Positions 49,083-60,925 of a stretch of 64,000 bases of DNA are shown here, in pieces. The stretch covers positions 2,042,501 to 2,106,500 of the forward strand of contig JAFEUB010000796.1 of assembly GCA_024529925.1 (NCBI GenBank). Direction: 5' to 3'. The stretch's first letter is position 1; each line of letters begins with the position of its first letter. The notes beneath the pieces were generated by a model that made no database searches, was not told the DNA's origin, and saw nothing but the letters and a program-made list of their open reading frames with translations. The position numbers and the translations under genes were made by a program. Origin of the DNA: Ophthalmolycus amberensis. Taxonomy: Eukaryota > Chordata > Actinopteri > Perciformes > Zoarcidae.

Positions 49083-52000
49083 TTGATCTGCCAGGACTTG
49101 ACTCCTCATTACCAGTCTCAACCTTTTTTAGAAATGGGATCTGTTTATTTGGCCGAGTCTCCCCCTCGGGGCATTGAGCTCGCGGGGCAATATGGGCAAG
49201 TGCTCTGGCAAGCATGCGCCAGTGTGATTATTATATCACTTACCACAGCTCATCAAAGAGACATCACTTCTGAGAGCGTTTAACTAGCGCAACCAGCCGT
49301 GGAAAACGTCGAGGCTCGTTTGCTCTCCCTGTCGCTGGAAGGGGGCTACAGCAACAGTGCAGGCCTGTGTTTCTTGGCCGGTGGTTGTGATTTTGTCTTG
49401 TTTAGGTCTTTAAATTTGTCTAAGTGAGCATATGTGTGTGTGTGTATTTATGCATGCATGTGTGCTTGATTATTTTTGTGTGCATGTGTGTGGTCCAAGT
49501 AAGAAGTGTTGGCCCACCCTTATGCTCCTGTAGTTTCATACCACACACATAAATGCACGCATAATCGAAAGACACGGTGCGCTTTCTTTCTATTTTAATT
49601 CCTGACTGAATGAGGGAGAGCTCTCTGTCTCCGATCTATATAAGTGGTTTGGACGAGCCTCTTCTTGGTGAGAGTCCCACTCCAACTTGACGAGCGATAC
49701 GTCAGTGTCTGCTGCAATACACTGAACCATTATGTTGGCTCATGGGTCTCTTACACTGAAGCAAAGACTGCCTTGTCACAGCGGCAGAACATTTTCATCA
49801 TTATACATTAGGAGGATCCCCGTGTGTCATCACATACAATAGGAGTGCGGGTGGATTTTTCACACAAGGTGATTTGTCCCTGTTGCCATATTTTGTGGCT
49901 TTAGTGTTAAGTTGTTGGCAAGTAGGACGATGAATCATGTGACGACCTGAGCGGACAGTGATACAGGGAAGTTCTTTTGTGTTCCGCAGACGAGCTTTCC
50001 GGCTCTATAGCCCTTTTCAGGCATGGAATACTCAACTTACTCTTCATCTGTCTAGTATAGATAATTCAGACACAGGTGATATTACTGAACATTTACAGAA
50101 AGTCCCATGCTCAGGATATTTGGCACCTGGTGTGAGAGGAAGCAGTGTGACAGCGGTAAGATGCATCGGTATGACGTGAGGGAAGAAGAGTGTTTGTTTT
50201 CTTACAGGCTGCATTAGTCATGGATTTTAAAACTTATTTTGCTGTTGACGCCTAAACTAACGGCCATCGCACGCTCACCCCTGCTTCTCACAGCAATCTC
50301 TCTAATATTTTCTCCTCAGTTTCATAATTTGACATTATTAGCAAATTCTGCTGTGTTCAAAGTCTGACAGTGCACAAGAAAAGAACGATGAGACATTAAG
50401 TCGGAACTATTTGCTCACATGCTGTGTATAAAGCCTTTTGCTTGATATTCATTTATTCATCCATACGGTTGGCCGGAATTAACATTGAAATATAGAGAGG
50501 GAGTACTTTTGTGATTGTGGTTATACAAAGTTATATATATTTTTTTCCTGTGCAACCAGGAAGAAAAATTGTAATCCCCGAAACAACTTTAAATTGTCAC
50601 ACTTATCGTGTTTGTGGCTTATTAAACTGAATTTATTTTCTTTGTCCACAAGAGAAAATGAAATGTAATACAGCACTATTCATGAGGGAGAATGAGACAC
50701 ACACGTGTAACACACAATTGTTACAGACACATTACTAGGTCCCACACATAATTAAAGTAAAAGTGACTCGTAAAGCAGACACCTTCTGGTAGATTGGTTG
50801 GTCCATTACGCTCCTGTTAGACCAAATTCTTATTGTTTGGACAATCCCTGGTGTCACTTCAAAAGTATAATAGGCAACATTTTCCTGACAATGTATAGAC
50901 TAGTACAAAAAGAATCCCTCTCTTATAGCCTACTAGAAGTGTGTTATGGGGGTGTCTGCAGCGACCTCCTTAGCATCTGATACAAAGCGGCGGAGAACAG
51001 GTTGTTGCATGGCTTTGTGTTTTCATGTGCTTCTGTGTATATTTGTTTTTCCTGTCGCTCTCTCTGCTGTGCGATGCGGAGACACAGAAACAAAGAGAGC
51101 AGACAGGCCACAGCTGGATGAAGTGTGCCTTGGGCTGCATTCATTCAGCACCTTCCCGCAGGTTTGTGAGGAGGCGTGGATGTGTTTATTGTGCTTCAGA
51201 ACGTAACCGCCGTGTAGCAATCAGAAAATAAAGTTGTGTTACTTTGATTCAAGGCTTTGTTGTCGTAACGCTGGTTTCTCCTATGACTTGGGCAATCCTT
51301 CAGCCATGACACTGACCTGACACATTTACGTAACAAGATGCATGTGTGAAAGGAGGTCACGAGTGTAGTAACTGAATGAATACAGTCCGGTGTCATTATT
51401 GAGACGGTGGCGTGGTTAGACTTTTCTGGCTGGTTGCTCGTGTAAATATGCCTCAATGGTGGGCAAAGATCAAGGCTGGGAGTGAGGGCGTGAAAAAGCA
51501 GGAACAGTGTATCCTGTCCAACATTGTCAGGGTTTCAAGATGGTATACACAGTCACACCCAGAGTTACAGTAGGAATACCCTGGCACTCTCACATTTGCA
51601 TGCATCTACGTGTTAAGCACACGAGCACACACTCGTACATGTGTTTTCAATGAAGCGGACAGGCAAGAGTGTAATGGTAAGTGGCAGCAATGGGGTTAGG
51701 TTTCCCATAGGTCCTGCTGCACCGTGGTGGGCAATGGGTTTAGAAGTGGGTCCAGAAGTGTGTATGTGTGTATTTACACACGGGTATGCCAGAGTGAAAG
51801 TGTGTTTGAGATTGGGTTGTTTTCACAGTAATGCGGGTGGAAGGAGAAGGACCCACCCTCAGTCCCGAACAGAGGACCGATTGTGCAGCAGACAGAGTGG
51901 GAGAAGGTTGGACAGAATGTTTCCCCTAAAGCCGCACCGTGACAGGTGGCACAGAGAATGCTGTCACATTATATCCCTCCCTACCTCTCAAACCAAAACC

Positions 52001-53010
52001 GCCAAGGATAGAATCATGTTACTAAATCTTGTTATCTTCTTTTCGTCAATGTGTAACTGCTCTCTTCAATTATTGATGCTATAAGGAATAGCATGTTTGG
52101 AAGTAAAACTGAAATATTTACCCTGGTTCTTGTGATTCTGTGATCTAAACTGCCATCTTTCATCGGCTGTGCTCAAAATCACATCTCTCCCTCCTCACCT
52201 CTTCAGGCCTGAAGTGTAATTTCCCAACTCTAAATCCAGAAGTGCTACCGGGGGACACGTTGGGTAGATTACGAGGTTAAGGCTTCATTTTGTCCCTGAG
52301 CTGTAGAGAAAACGAAAAGCAACAAACTTGTGTGTGACCTGTGCTGGTTTGTGGTTCCAGGGAGAGCCCAGAGCAGCCCCCTAGGCCCCGAGGTGTCTGA
52401 ACCACCTGAACTCACTCCTCACACAGCCTCAAATTGTTATTGAGCTGGGGGCCTGGAGGGCATGCTGGAAATATTGTTTAATGTTTTTAAACAGAGAATG
52501 GCAAGATACAGGACAGCTGCACAGGGCCAAAAGCCACAACCCAGATCGTACAAGGTAACTGGTGCATTTCACACTGTGCTGGTGTGTGTTTGATTGCTAC
52601 ATGGGCCACAGAGCAAAACTAAACATCGATCGACAATTATTTCACTTCCACTCTCTATTCAAAGGAGCTCTTTTTCTATGTAGTTGTCAGGCAGAGCACT
52701 TTTTCTTTCAAGTCAGGTTAAGTGAACTTGTTATTCTAACTTTGGTTTCTATGAAAATGACTTTTCGTGGTCTGTAAGCTGATCAAAGTTCTCCAGCGAG
52801 TATCAGAAACGGATATGCCGACCACATCAGCAGAGAAGAACACAGAGTTGTTTTATGGTATATCTGCTTAGGCCATCTGTGAAAAATGTTGCTACTGGCG
52901 CCATGCAATCTCTGTTAAAAAACTCACGAGGAGATTTTGAATGATTTTGAGGATATTACAAGTGAAGTAGAAGCAGATTTTCCTGAAAATGTCAATGTGT
53001 TTTGTGTATT

Positions 53011-53115
53011 AGGATTTATACAGCGCTTATTACAACCAGCATGACAAAGTGCTTTGCAGAGCAGCATAAAACAATGAAAGAGAGAGATAAAAAACAATAA
53101 AGACATAAAAAAGAA
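53011..53115. repeat. Dispersed repeat end (TATACAGCGCTTATTACA type)
   Basis: GGATTTATACAGCGCTTATT followed by CAAAGTGCTTTGCAGAG and an A-rich stretch of AAAACAATAAAGACATAAAA resembles the 'gcgctttacaaag...aaacaataaaa' ends of fish repeats. The family is not named with confidence. Confidence 0.45.
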
Positions 53116-54009
53116 TTTAAGATCAGGTACCAAGAATCAAATGGACAGGTAGGAAGAGTGAAATTGCCGGCAATAAAAGTATAAATACAACTACAATCCA
53201 TCAGCAGGGTTATAACAAGCTATATAAAACTGAAAATGAAGTGCAAGACTTAATTTTAGCAGAATCCTGACCAATATAACACAATGGTTGAAATTAAATG
53301 ATAAGAAAATGCTGCCAAAATCTGCAGAGATTTAGGACAATGTCATATTAGAATTTCTTCTGCATAAAGAATTCACTGAAGTAAAGGCCCTGTTGACAAC
53401 CCGGAGCAGTCTGCTTTAACTTTGCTGGCTGTCTGTGTTCATCTTATCAAGTGTTCTCACATCTAGCCCGCCACGGCCCTATCTGCTAAATGGACTTAGC
53501 GCTACTTTCATCACTGCTGCAATTTACATTGTTCAGTTGGACGCATCACGGAGGACGGATGAACCAAATGATTTAGATGAATCTTGGATCATAAATGAGA
53601 TCCAAAACGATTTCCACCTTTTAACAGTGTTCTGTATATAGTTAGAGAGAAAACTGTTACTGACAGCAGGACATTACACACCAATTCCCCTGGTCTCCCC
53701 CTAGCCTTCCCCTGCATTCATAAATATCCCCTCGCCTGCTTCCCCTAATTACCTAGCATGAGCATGGCTGTTTCCACTTCCCTCTCACACATAATAGAAA
53801 CTGCTTTTTAATATCCAGGCATCATAAAATGTCATGCTGACTTAACAGACATGAGGAGCAGAAGGAGCAATAACAGAAGGGAGGGCTAGGGGGGGGGGGG
53901 GGTAGTGGTTTAGACTCGGGATGGATCCTGATTTCACCTCCTTACTTCCTTTCATTCAGGCCTCCTGTCATTCCTTCTGCTTTTCTTTTGTCATTTGTCA
54001 CGTCAGGCT
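53116..54009. other. Non-coding; poly-G run
   Basis: Fourteen consecutive G lie at 53889-53902. The segment 53690-53880 is complex sequence with TAATTA cores and no exon. Confidence 0.4.
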
Positions 54010-54840
54010 ATCGTTAGGATTTTATCGATACTAGTACTATTATCGATCCTGCTTATCGGTTCGGTTCCTTTTCGATTTTTTTGTAAGGGAAAAAAAAGTC
54101 CATTGATTAAAGAAGAATGAACGTTGCTTTTTAAAAAAATATGTAAACAAATATTCTTTCATGAACGGTTACAGCGGAGATGTTTAATTAACTCACTGTT
54201 GTTGACTATACTATTTAAATGCCAACAACAAATGTAAATTTGGGAACATTCCTACAGGGAGGAGTATACTTGGAGTTGAGAGCCTTGGTCATCTCCGTCC
54301 AGGAAAGAAACAATTATTGTTAAGGTGTGTTGGCTGGAGTGGTAGTGGGACGAGCAGCTTCAAAATAACTTATAACAGCACAAGGGGGGAGCCCTTTATT
54401 AGTAACTGTATCAAACAACTCAATATACACTGGCAGACTTATTAGTTGTTACCTAAATCCCTTTGGGCTGGGTCATGGCTGCAGCCTCAGCCCGGCAATC
54501 TACAGAAAGTTCCCAAATCCTTAAAATACAGTTGCAGCTAAAATATTAGCGAAGCGATTAGCTTTCATTCATCAGCCGGTTCTTGTGATCAAACTCCGTA
54601 TGGCATTGCTAACATTACCTGCAGTGGACGAGGATGGACGGCTGCTCGACAAACCACGAAACTGTGCATTTCTGCACATTTATGTTTTGCGTGTTCGCCA
54701 AATGTTTTGATAGATTGCTGGTATTTCCTCCCTTATTTTTGAGGGTTTTATTGCGTTTGTGACAACGAGAGTGCTCAGCATCTGCTGGAGTAAAATGTAG
54801 CCTCACTTTGGATCTTTTTCTTCTCTCTGCCATGATCAAA
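54010..54840 (-). pseudogene. hAT element remnant with broken BED zinc finger
   Basis: The minus-strand frame 54615-54839 begins MIMAERRKRSKVRLHFTPAD and contains KGGNTSNLSKHLA, the signature of BED-type zinc fingers at the N-terminus of hAT transposases and ZBED proteins. The usual aromatic residue in the V-W-x-x-F position is R, one zinc cysteine in the CxxC pair is R (RCHKRN), and the final histidine pair is incomplete, so the finger should not bind zinc. No transposase core or hATC domain follows. The left part (54010-54110) has ATCGATACTAGTACTATTAT and TTATCGGTTCGGTTCC, sequence typical of the ends of such elements. It is a non-autonomous, decayed copy. Confidence 0.75.
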
Positions 54841-56336
54841 CGGAGAGAGGAGGTTTGAGACGCTGCTTTTTTTTCTGCGGAGATCTTACTTCGTAACTAA
54901 CTTAATTTTACTTCTCAATACTAAGATGTCAGGAAACTGATGGAAGGACAAGTGATGTTAGGTTTTTCCTCCAGTGGAATAAAAATAACGTGACATAAAA
55001 TAAGCAGCTACTGATAAATAGGGTTTGGGTTTGATAGTTATGTTGGCTCAATGTTCCATTGGCAATGACAAAAAAGTCCTAATTAATTGCCAAGATCCAA
55101 CCCTTTCTAACTTTAGTCTTCATATTGTGAGGGCATTTCCTTATTCTAAAACTTTATCAGCTCTCATCACTGGAAAACAACCAGCAGATTTCAGATTAAT
55201 TGACTTTGTAGTCAGCTTAGCTTTTAAAGCTTGTCATTACTCGGACATCTGACTCATTTCAACAGGACCATTCGTCAACCTGTAGCCAACACCACCCACT
55301 TGGACAACCGAGACGAATGACCTGCCAGTTTCCGCTGCATTTTTCACGATCCTTCGGAAAGACAGCGATGGCTTACGGGAGTGAGACAAATCAAGTTACA
55401 CCCCTTGGTGGAACCATGTTTGGAATGAAATTATTATTAGTCAGAATATAAAAGAACACCTGCTTGTTACCCGCTCTGATTCTGTATTTTCATTAGCTCT
55501 GTCAGTTCTCAGCTCTTGTTTGGCATAGAGGGCATAATTAGGACATTGTGATGGCTGTTGAATTTCACTTTTCTAAAGATAAAGTATAATAATTTCCACT
55601 CTTCCCGTTGGCTAGGCCCGGCCTCCTGTCTGCCTCTGTGGACTTTCAATAATTTTTCACTGGGCAGTGTGTGATGGATAGGTTGTATTTATTCACTGTT
55701 GGGCATCTGCTATGTGAATATGACTCATTTCTGGGCATTACGTATTCATGGCTTGGGATAGGCTGTATACAGGAAGTTATAATTAATGTGTCACAGTAGG
55801 AGGTGTTGGTAGACGGCAGGTTTGTTGGAGGGCGTTCTGCAGCATAATGTGATTTACAGTACAAACAACTGGGAGGACGTTTGTCTGCTGTACAACAACT
55901 GAACGGCAGTGCTTCCTTCTCAATGCAGACCCTGATAAGTATTCCAAATTAATAATGTTCTGCAGAACATAACTCTCACCACACAGGATCTTGAATGTTG
56001 ACAGTATTAATATCTCGTATTTAGACCTGTGAAGGTCCATAGACTCAACTTTATCCTGCGTAAATGAGCACAAGTCAATGTTTCCCCTCTTGGCTGACAC
56101 ATTCTTCGGTTATACACAAACAGCCATGGCAGACAGAGGCCTGGTGCTCAAGCATTGAATTATGTCATTTAATTGTCTTCATCTGTGGGGACAATAGAAA
56201 TTACCTCAGTTAACATTCTGCTCTCGCGCCAATGTGTATTGAAGAAGGCACATTGTAGTGTGGACGCACAGCCTATTATGTATATCAGTATGTATTTGAT
56301 GTTTATTTTATCAATTCAAGTTCATCATATTATGTC
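54841..56336. other. Non-coding, nothing recognised
   Basis: No exon, RNA gene or repeat was recognised. Minus-strand frames at 55646-56100 overlap each other and lack domains. Confidence 0.45.
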
Positions 56337-56966
56337 TAGTGGTGTAACGGACCAGATCTGTGATCTGTACGGTTCGGCCCACGTGTGAACCGCATATTAA
56401 TTACACAGCTTAACGTTAACCATCACAGTGTGGAATAAAGCTTTACTGACGATCGTTATCCGCCGATATTCAGTCAAATATGTGATCAGGACATCAGCAT
56501 TCAGGCTTTTCTAGTCACCGATCTCTGATAATCAACCAATCTGTGTTTAAACTGAGAGGAGCAGAACATAAAAGAGAAGAATTAAGAGCTGTGTAACTTT
56601 CAAACATTAGCTCTAAGCAGCTTATGATTCAATGAAAATGCAGTCTTTATTTCCCTATTTGAATTGTGTGTTTTTTTATCCACAAAAAAACCACTAAGTT
56701 ACATTTAGAATTTGTGAAGGTTTACAGACTTCAGAGCGGTTGAAATGATTTTTGCTACGGTGGCAAAATAATAGTCTGGAGCCTTGTAGACCAGCTGCTA
56801 TAATCAAGCAATACAAGGATCTGTATCTGCCAATATGGATCATTAATCATCATAAGTTATATTTGCTACCCTTTTTCTTCTGTGCTGATCCGATCTGTGA
56901 TCTGATCCCGGACTCTGATCCGCCATACGATCCGAACCGTGAGTTTAATGATCTGTTCCACCACTT
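56337..56966 (+). mobile_element. hAT-type MITE, copy B, complete with 8-bp TSD
   Basis: A 630-bp element is flanked on both sides by the identical 8-mer ATTATGTC (56329-56336 and 56967-56974), the duplication length made by hAT transposases. The ends TAGTGGTGTAACGG and AAGTGGTGGAACAG (the latter read from the right) form imperfect inverted repeats. Both are followed by ACGGTTCGG-containing subterminal sequence. Internal modules are shared with copy A at 47.2-47.9 kb. No coding capacity; the frame at 56752-57051 is incidental. Confidence 0.92.
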
Positions 56967-57007
56967 ATTATGTCCAGTGATGTTCTCTTACTTTATATGG
57001 TTTAACT

Positions 57008-57170
57008 TTAAAGTATCTAGGGTTGCAACTATTCATCATTGTCATTGTTGAATTACCTTTTTTATTTTTTAAATCAATTAATTGTTTAGCATATAAGATG
57101 TCATAGAATGTTAAAATTGCTCAGCTCAAGGAGACAATGTTGACATTGTTTGACAAATAATAAATAATTC
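57008..57170 (+). repeat. CTGCAACTAA-family element
   Basis: CTAGGGTTGCAACTATTCAT, CATTGTCATTGTTGAAT, AAATCAATTAATTGTTTAG and ATAAGATGTCATAGAATG are diverged copies of the successive blocks of a common teleost element also present at 35.9 kb. Confidence 0.65.
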
Positions 57171-60100
57171 CAATGATTACCCATAAAATGATGATTATTA
57201 TCATAATGATGTTATGTCCTTAATTGAGCTTGAGTTGTTTTTATGTAAAACATCTAACTCCCTGTAATGGAGGTGCCGTGAAAGCCTCAGCATCATCTTG
57301 ATAAAAAGCAGCTGGTTACCTGGGTTCACCAGCCAGCCAGAGGGCATACAGATAAGCACAAGTGCATACCTCTGTATGCCAAATATTTTTGTGTCAGTCT
57401 GGGTGTGTTTCCCAACGCCTGTGTTTATGTTAGTAACCTGTGTGTGTGTGTGTGTGTGTGCAGTATGTTGGATTTGGCTCTGTGCTTATATTAATAATTC
57501 CTCCGTCCTGATGTGTGTAGTACAGTGCTCCCTATCTCCACCTCTGTCTGCCTCTGGTGTGGGCCAAGGTCCTGAGTAATAGCCAACAGTAATCACCTCC
57601 AGTTTGTTAGTGTGTGTGGCTCAGACTATTTCCAGGTGCACGACCTGATTCTCCTGCTGGGTAGGTGGTCCTGAGGCGGCACGGGACCGTTTATCACACA
57701 GCAACACAGTCTATCACAGGGCAGGCCTGTGTGGATGTGTACATATGTGCATTCACTGGAATCATTTCTTTTCTAATGCAAAGTGACAGACACAATGATG
57801 GCCGTCCTTTCTGTCATTTGTATTCTCTCTCTTTCCTCTTCAGGATTCTTTGCTCCTCTGTGCCAGTTTGTGTACATATGACTGCTGCCTTGTATTCGTG
57901 GATGTCAGCAGATCTAGATCCTCCTCCAAGCCTTATAACCTTGTGGGGAGAGGCAGCTTTAAGGCCAAGGCAAACATGGTAAAACCAGTCTGAGACCAGT
58001 GCTAATGGCAACGGTTGAAGCACAAATTAGCAGCGAACGTAATCAAAGACCACTTTCTTCTCAAAGCATTTAAAAAAGGGGTTGTGTAACAAACACCCAG
58101 ATTTGATAATTATTGAACATGTTTGTGGATGCTGAAATTGGAAATGGAGGACAGAGGTCATTTGGTCACCATACGTCTTATTTTTGGGCTTGATCTGAAA
58201 CTTGAGGAATGTTCCAGAGACACACTAAATAAACTCACTGCTGCTTGAAGCCAAAGCCCAGCACACAACCATGGGCCATGAGGAATTAGCCCTGATCCAC
58301 AGTTTGGGAAACTTCTCGCCCTTCACAAGTCGTGGCCCTCTATTCATGCTTTCTTTTGAGTGTTTGAAAGGGGTAGTGGTACCCCACTTATCTCTCTTAC
58401 TCTCCCCCTCCCTCTCTCTCTCCCCCATATCTCTATCCCTCCTCTTGCCAACATATTTTCACTGGCCATAATCCTATTAGACGCATTTATGTAGTTTATT
58501 GTCTGAGGCGATTAGATTTGGAGAGGAATAATAAGAAGAGGTTGAGATTCTGAATGTGGTGTCTGTCCCTCCTGTTGGCTTTAACCAGATTTGTTATTGT
58601 ATTATGTTATATAATCATATCTGTTTTCAGATCGTGCAGTAGTTTTGCTTCAGCTGCTAACGAGACATTGGTTTTACTGTAAGTCGGCTCTGGTACAGAT
58701 GCTGGTTATTTGACATAGATTTTGGGGCTTAGTAACAGTTTGTTTTTAGGATTTTGCAGAGGCCACACCATGTGTGAACCTTAATTTGATAACTAGTAAA
58801 ATATTGCATCGGGGGTGGGCTGAAAGGATTTCTAAGCTGTCTGGGTCCTCTATTGGGAACACTGCTAGAGAAATACCTTCCTTTCGTGCTTCAAAGCCGT
58901 TTCTTGTTTACTTCTCTTCTGAATGTATTGACTTTGAACACCTACAGTGATATTGTGGAAGCTGTGATGCTGATCTTGTTTTCTTTCTCTTCCTTGCTTC
59001 AATTCTTTTTATTAAATTGTAGAGCAAACACAGGCTGCAAAGATGTAATAAAGTGTGTGCCACATTACCGTACATACGTTGTGGTGTTAATTGAAAAGGA
59101 GGATTATGACAATTGTCATATTATAAGTTTTAGGGAAGGGAGTGAGAGGATTCTTTTTACAGTCATTTTATATTTAGATCTTAATTACTTTCATGGTAAT
59201 ATACATTTTTCCCCTGCTGATTTTGATCTCTGCAGTCATTATTTACAGTAATGCATTCCCATGCACCTTCACTATTACCTCCCTCTCAACTCCAGCTATT
59301 CTGAAGTCAATGTGAAATATTAAGATGTGGGAAAAAAAGGAAACTTTTGATTTCAAGAACCATCAATTCTGAGGAATTTAGTGCCTCCTTCTTTCTTTCA
59401 AATGCAAAATAGCTTGTTATTTCTAGGAGCTTTTTAAATGCATGCTGCCCGACGAATCTTAAAGACTCAGCAGTGCCCTTTTAGGTTATATGTTTAAAGA
59501 TTTCTGTAGTGTTTATGGTGTGTGAAATGCACTCTTGGAAAATGTCCAGTTTGCCCAGGCAGCACGCACATTTTAATTTAATTCCAACACATTTCAGAGG
59601 CTCCTCAAAACTCTGCCTCAAATGTAATGTGAAAGCCAGATGCTGCATTGAGCGTGTGCTGTGTTGGTTTGAGTTAGAGGCAAACGCAGATAGACTCTGG
59701 TCCAACAGGCTCGCTTATTGCTCAAGTCAAACACAATCAAAGTGACTTTAAACAAAATATGTGCTGGAGTATAATGAGATGCTGAGTTGCTGAATGCTAC
59801 ATGTTGTGATAATTATCTGCAGTTATGTGGTTCACTTGCTTGTTTTAAGCTGCCAGGCCTTTTCAAGTATAGCCTATTTTACCCTCGAAACATGTTTCTG
59901 TTCCTGTTCTGTGCATTTATTCTGTTTATTCCCTCGTGTGGTTTAGACATATGCATTCACTCTTCTTCAACCACACACACATTTACACTCGCACACGTAC
60001 AAACTAAATAAAGCAAAAAGGGCATTTTGATGGCTGTTTCATGGCTGTCCCAATTGCTACTAGAATTTGTTTGGATTGATACATTTCATTTTTCTATGGT

Positions 60101-60855
60101 AATGGCACGAATATCAAGTCCGAAATTGTGAGTTGTTCTGAGTTTGCCATTCGGAGGTCTGACTTCACCCTGCTCTGTGTCACCGCATTTCAAAACCTTT
60201 CTTTGGGTGCGAGCAGATTTTGTCTCTTTTTGGTGCAAACGTTTGTGGCTCACCATCACATTCTTCGTGACCTTGAAACATCCCAATGTTTTCAGTATTG
60301 ACAGTGTATACATAATTGTGTAAGTATAAACATAGCTTGTTATACCTGAATACAGCCCTGTCAGTCATTTACGACAACAACAACAAACAAAAAAGGTAAG
60401 AGCAACTGCCAAAGTCAGTTCCAGAAGATGTGCTCAAGGCACTGTTTGAATACAGTACTTGTCCGTTGTCATAAAAAGGAGAAATGGACCTCAGGCTACT
60501 TGCTGGCAAGTACAATGATTCTGCGTCTCCACAAACATGAATCTAGTTAGCTTAGAAAATAGTTAGCTTGGTGTAGATTTGTTCCCCCTCATTATTTTGC
60601 ACCTGTTGGATAAGAGCGTTGGTTTTGTGTTGGGAGAAGTAATCGCGTACGATGCAGCTCTTGGTGATACTCCGCAAGAAAATGGTAAAAGTGCAAACTG
60701 CTTTTGCAAAGAATCAGATAAAGTGACTTAAATAGCTTTGACGGATGCCAGCTTATAGCTTCCAAGTTTCAGATGGTGAATTTTCCCAGTAGTGTAAAGT
60801 ATCCATGGCACAACCCGATGTTGGTGTGCAACATTTATTTCTTAATAAATGACTT
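57171..60855. other. Non-coding, nothing recognised
   Basis: This includes a (TG)n tract at 57439-57460. The 132-codon frame at 58853-59251 has no recognisable domain and fits chance expectation. No RNA gene was recognised. Confidence 0.4.
57439..57460. repeat. (TG)n microsatellite
   Basis: About eleven uninterrupted TG units. Confidence 0.9.
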
Positions 60856-60925
60856 TTAGGGGCGGCTGTGGCTCAAAGGTAGAGCGGGTCTATGTGTCCT
60901 TTGGCAAGACACTTCAAAACACTGT
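60856..60925 (+). repeat. SINE head fragment
   Basis: GGGGCGGCTGTGGCTCAAAG followed by GTAGAGCGGGT is the tRNA-like A-box head of the SINE also found at 34.8 kb. It is joined directly to TATGTGTCCTTTGGCAAGAC, which normally lies further inside, so the B-box region has been deleted. Confidence 0.8.

Larger units (their letters stand above)
47967..53010. other. Non-coding with simple repeats
   Basis: No supported gene. The longest frame (51641-52084 +, 147 codons) has no recognisable domain. The stretch 49130-49330 is GC-richer and complex, possibly conserved non-coding DNA. Short TG runs occur near 49435-49444. Confidence 0.4.

Noticed and set aside
51641..52084. 147-codon plus-strand ORF, the longest outside repeats and the cdyl2 exon
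   Set aside because: No recognisable family or low-complexity domain structure and no supporting signals; treated as chance.
58853..59251. 132-codon plus-strand ORF
   Set aside because: No domain, no splice or promoter context, AT-rich codons; a frame of this length is expected by chance in 64 kb.
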